A stretch of DNA of 7,881 nt, taken from assembly GCA_016200825.1 (NCBI GenBank), contig JACQEA010000008.1, forward strand, positions 1 to 7,881, written 5' to 3'. Numbering within the stretch: position 1 is the stretch's first letter; every line of letters begins with the position of its first letter. Source of the stretch: Chloroflexota bacterium. GTDB taxonomy: Bacteria; Chloroflexota; Anaerolineae; UBA4142. This document shows positions 5,342 through 7,881 of the stretch, one piece after another. The notes below the pieces were generated by a model. It saw only the letters and a list, made by a program, of their open reading frames with translations. It did no database searches and was not told where the DNA came from. The translations under genes were made by a program, and so were the position numbers.

Positions 5342-6850
5342 TCACTTGATCCCATAAATCTCTCCAAACTTTTTTTGCAAATACCGCACGTACGGTTTCA
5401 CGTCAATAAATCCGCCGACGACTTTATCCATCGTCTCACGCGGCGTAAATTTGCGCCCGTGTTTGTGGAGGCGGTCGCGCAGCCATTCGCGCAGATTCAT
5501 GAATTCGCCGCGCGCAAAGCGTTCAGACAAATCGGGAATGTCCGCTAAAACTTTTTCCCAAATTTGCGCGGAAATAATATTGCCGAGCGAGTACGTGGAG
5601 AAATAACCGATCGAACCCGCCGACCAATGAATATCTTGCAGGACACCTTGCGCGTCGTTCGGTACGTCAATGCCCAGATAAGCTTTCATGCGCGCGTTCC
5701 ACGCGTCGGGCAAATCTTTGAGGCGCAACTCGCCGCGCATTATTTCTTGCTCCAATTCAAATCGCAAAATAATGTGCAGATTGTACGTCGCCTCGTCTGC
5801 TTCGACGCGGATGAGCGAGGGCTGAACTTTGTTGATCGCGCGATAAAATGTTTCCGCGTCCACGCGTTTGAATTGATCGGGAAACGCGGTTTGGAGTTTG
5901 GGATAAAAAAATTTCCAAAACGCGCGACTGCGTCCCACTAAATTTTCCCACATGCGCGATTGCGATTCGTGCAACGCGAGCGATGTGCCGCGGCACAGCG
6001 GCGTGCGTTCGAGCGCGGGGCTTACGCCATTTTCATACAAACCATGTCCGCATTCGTGCATCGAGCCAAACAGCGACGGCGAAATAAAATCTGCATAATA
6101 ACGCGTCGTGATGCGAATATCGTTTGTCCCCGCGCTCGATGCAAACGGATGCACCGTTGGATCGAGCCGCCACGCATCCGGATCAAAACCAAATCGCGTA
6201 ATGATGCTCAGCGCAAATTCGCGCTGTTGCTCAATCGGAAAATTTCCGTGCAAGCACGCGTCGCTGACCGCGTCACTTTTTTTGCCGATGGCGGCAATCA
6301 GTGGGACGAGATCTTGTTTGAGCGCGTCAAAGATCGCGGTGACCTCGCGCGTTTTCATATCGCGTTCGTAATCGTCGAGCAAAATATCGTACACGTTCTC
6401 GCTCTCGTCAAAACATTCGACGTATTTGTGTTTGAGCGCGACATTTTTTTCCAGATGCGGCAGAAAAAGTCCATAGTTCGATTCTTGCCGCGCCGCGACC
6501 CAGGCTTGCCGCGCGAGCGCGGCCGTGCGCGTCATGTCCGCGCGCAATTCCGCGGGCACGCGCGCTTCTTTTTCATAATCGCGCCGCGTGACGCGAATCA
6601 GACTCGCGTCATCCGAATCGTACGGCAGACTTGCTTCGTACCCGCTCAAATCGTCCAACAGTTTCGCGATTTCGGGCGAGATGAATTTTTCGTGGATCAC
6701 TTTGCCCAGTGACGCGAGATGTTCGGCGCGCACGGCGGCGCCTTTCATCGGCATCATCGTTTGTTGATCCCACGATAACACCCACGCGATTTTGGTGAGG
6801 TCGTGAATTTCGGCGAGGTGGTTTTTTAGTTCAATGAATTTGGAATCCAT
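5342..6850 (-). CDS. M32-family metallocarboxypeptidase (carboxypeptidase Taq family)
   Basis: This 502-residue protein is full length for the family (~500). It has the M32 zinc motif HECGH at residues 265-269, the HESQSR motif at 294-299 that supplies the third zinc ligand Glu295, and the DPTVHPF and GTNDIRITTRY segments typical of the family. It is a cytoplasmic, mostly helical enzyme expected to release C-terminal amino acids from peptides using zinc; there is no signal peptide. I place the start at ATG 6850 (MDSKFIELKNHL) because GGAG stands 5 nt upstream and family homology begins here. An upstream extension to 6952 would only translate the MITE-like repeat. The last 43 codons are nearly duplicated at 4593-4724. 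It is flanked by a dGTPase-like gene upstream and the toxin-antitoxin pair downstream, with no obvious functional link. Confidence 0.95.
   Translation of the reverse strand: MDSKFIELKNHLAEIHDLTKIAWVLSWDQQTMMPMKGAAVRAEHLASLGKVIHEKFISPEIAKLLDDLSGYEASLPYDSDDASLIRVTRRDYEKEARVPAELRADMTRTAALARQAWVAARQESNYGLFLPHLEKNVALKHKYVECFDESENVYDILLDDYERDMKTREVTAIFDALKQDLVPLIAAIGKKSDAVSDACLHGNFPIEQQREFALSIITRFGFDPDAWRLDPTVHPFASSAGTNDIRITTRYYADFISPSLFGSMHECGHGLYENGVSPALERTPLCRGTSLALHESQSRMWENLVGRSRAFWKFFYPKLQTAFPDQFKRVDAETFYRAINKVQPSLIRVEADEATYNLHIILRFELEQEIMRGELRLKDLPDAWNARMKAYLGIDVPNDAQGVLQDIHWSAGSIGYFSTYSLGNIISAQIWEKVLADIPDLSERFARGEFMNLREWLRDRLHKHGRKFTPRETMDKVVGGFIDVKPYVRYLQKKFGEIYGIK
5353..5461. repeat. Direct repeat copy B (109 bp), inside the carboxypeptidase 3' end
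   Basis: This is the partner of 4604-4712, with four silent third-position differences. It codes for the segment HGRKFTPRE through FGEIY of the intact enzyme. Confidence 0.92.
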
Positions 6851-6855
6851 TGATT

Positions 6856-6859
6856 CTCC
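6856..6859 (-). promoter_or_regulatory. Ribosome binding site of the carboxypeptidase gene
   Basis: GGAG on the minus strand is 5 nt before the ATG at 6850 and decides this start over the longer frame beginning at 6952. Confidence 0.65.
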
Positions 6860-6897
6860 GTTGAAACATATTTTAACCGCCAAGAGGCAAGACACCT

Positions 6898-7014
6898 TGT
6901 CATTCTGAGGAGCGAAGCGACGAAGAATCTCGCGAGGCAATGTGAAATTCAAAGTATCTCGCGAGATGCTTCGCGGAGTTTATAGTGAGCGAAGCGAATC
7001 TACTCAGCATGACA
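6898..7014. mobile_element. MITE-like inverted-repeat element (117 bp)
   Basis: The left end TGTCATTCTGAG (6898-6909) and right end CTCAGCATGACA (7003-7014) are inverted repeats matching at 11 of 12 positions. The interior has further self-complementary words: a perfect ATCTCGCGAGAT palindrome at 6956-6967, and GAGCGAAGCGA at both sides (6910 and 6987 regions). It contains no gene. Such TGTCATTCTGAG elements are, from general knowledge, numerous non-autonomous repeats in some bacterial genomes. It lies between the dGTPase-like stop (7069) and the carboxypeptidase start (6850). A wider inverted pair, ACCGCCAAG (6876-6884) and CTTGGCGGT (7052-7060), encloses it. Folded RNA from it could act as a transcription end for the upstream gene (inference). 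Confidence 0.75.
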
Positions 7015-7068
7015 GAAAACCCTTTGTGTCCCAATCGTTTCGCTCGGCATTCTTGGCGGTCAGATTTT

Positions 7069-7881
7069 TCAAACCGGCATCGCCGGGTCAAACAAACGCT
7101 GATGTTCTTGCAGAGCGAAACGATCCGTCATCCCGGCGATATAATCGCACACGACGCGCGCGCGATCGCTTTTTTCGATGCGCGCGCGGACGGATTGAGG
7201 CAACAGTTCGGGTCGTTGCAAATACGCGCTGAACAAATCCTCCAACACGCGTTCGGCTTTGGCTGCCATGCGCATCACGCGATAATGCCGATAAAAATTT
7301 TCGTACAAAAATGATTTCAAGACGTGATTTTTTTTATCGAGTGCCTCCGAAAAAGTAACAATCGGCTTGCCCACCGCACGCAATGCGGCAACCGAATCAA
7401 TTTTGAGTTCGCGCAAACGCGCGTCGGTGGCGTGAATAAAATCGGTGACTTCGATATCCACGAGCCAACGAATCAAGCGATGACGCGTCATATCGTCAAA
7501 TTGATGAATCGGATTTCCCGATTCGGCGCACCAATCCCGCCACAATTCTAATTGATTCAAATCGCGCGGTTCCAAAATGCCCGCGCGCAAACCATCATCC
7601 AAATCCGCGGCGCTGTACGCAGTTTCATCCGCCGCGCTCGCGAGTTGCGCTTCTAACGTCGCGGCTTCATTCGGATTGTATTCGGCGGGATTTACGGTGT
7701 CATATTCGGTTTCATGTTTCGCGATGCCTTCGCGCACTTCGTACGTGAGATTCAACCCCGCGTGCGCGGGAAAGCGTTCTTCCAATTCTTCGACGATGCG
7801 GAGCGATTGCACTTGATGATTGAATCCGCCATACGCTTGCATCAATTGATTCATTTTTTGTTCGCCCGAATGACCAAAGGG
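7069..7881 (-). CDS. dGTPase-like HD-domain triphosphohydrolase, 5' end outside window
   Basis: 271 codons are visible, entering the window as PFGHSGEQKMNQLM. This is the end of the HDLGHPPFGHSGE motif of deoxyguanosinetriphosphate triphosphohydrolase-like proteins; the HD pair itself lies beyond the edge. Further family segments are GFNHQVQSLRIVEELE, LNLTYEVREGIAKHE, AYSAADLDDGLRAG (carrying the expected distal metal-binding Asp) and CDYIAGMTDRFA near the C-terminus. The family hydrolyses dNTPs to deoxynucleosides and triphosphate, affecting nucleotide pools; some members restrict phage, but nothing here points to defence. The stop is at 7069-7071 (ends FDPAMPV). The apparent start at 7854 is only an internal Met. 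The AADLDD variant lacks the His found in many relatives (NHDxDD) but resembles the E. coli-type ADLED form. Confidence 0.92.
   Translation of the reverse strand, partial: PFGHSGEQKMNQLMQAYGGFNHQVQSLRIVEELEERFPAHAGLNLTYEVREGIAKHETEYDTVNPAEYNPNEAATLEAQLASAADETAYSAADLDDGLRAGILEPRDLNQLELWRDWCAESGNPIHQFDDMTRHRLIRWLVDIEVTDFIHATDARLRELKIDSVAALRAVGKPIVTFSEALDKKNHVLKSFLYENFYRHYRVMRMAAKAERVLEDLFSAYLQRPELLPQSVRARIEKSDRARVVCDYIAGMTDRFALQEHQRLFDPAMPV

Noticed and set aside
5960..6712. Long open frame of 250 codons on the plus strand
   Set aside because: It lies antisense within the carboxypeptidase gene, is unusually rich in Arg, Phe and Val, and matches no family; it is a shadow of GC-rich codon usage.
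6851..6952. N-terminal extension of the carboxypeptidase to an ATG at 6952
   Set aside because: The extra 34 codons mostly translate the MITE-like repeat (LPREILRRFAPQNDK), while ATG 6850 has a good ribosome binding site and begins the family homology.

Overview
The window reads as a stretch of a bacterial chromosome, probably from a Chloroflexota (Anaerolineae-like) genome or metagenome bin. This assignment is an inference. It rests on GC-rich genes packed with CGCG/GCGCGC words, short interspersed intergenic repeats of the TGTCATTCTGAG...CTCAGNATGACA kind, a 9-bp CTCTGTGNN repeat, and AbrB/RelE and CopG toxin-antitoxin genes between housekeeping genes. Every supported gene is on the minus strand, so transcription runs from high to low coordinates.

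From right to left: 7069-7881 is the C-terminal part of a dGTPase-like HD-domain triphosphohydrolase, cut by the window edge. A 218-bp gap follows, holding a MITE-like inverted-repeat element (6898-7014). Next is a complete M32-family zinc carboxypeptidase (5342-6850). A small accessory island occupies about 4188-5341. It has an AbrB-type antitoxin and RelE/ParE-type toxin pair with its own promoter in a heptamer repeat, then a 43-codon tail of a second M32 gene directly against the toxin stop codon. It ends with a frameshifted CopG-type antitoxin and a rho-independent terminator. Left of the island, 1167-4145 encodes a large SbcC/Rad50/YhaN-like coiled-coil ATPase with a hydrophobic hairpin near the middle of its chain and no zinc hook. 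Its last codons carry the ribosome binding site of a lipoprotein intradiol dioxygenase gene (516-1161), which has a one-base frameshift. Last is an Rrf2 (YwnA-like) regulator (1-441, 3' end outside), expressed from a near-perfect sigma-70 promoter whose -10 box lies inside a perfect 19-bp palindrome, probably its own operator.

The most notable points are the membrane-hairpin Rad50-like ATPase with no nuclease gene beside it in the window, its C-terminal tail built from an intergenic 9-bp repeat, and the M32 tail copy. Over 109 bp that copy is about 96% identical to the intact gene, with all four differences synonymous, while both flanks diverge sharply. The Rrf2 operator/promoter is also unusually clear. 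I see no complete new defence system. The ATPase plus coupled lipoprotein, and the recombined toxin-antitoxin island, are the best leads. There are no RNA genes, CRISPR arrays or transposase genes that I can support.
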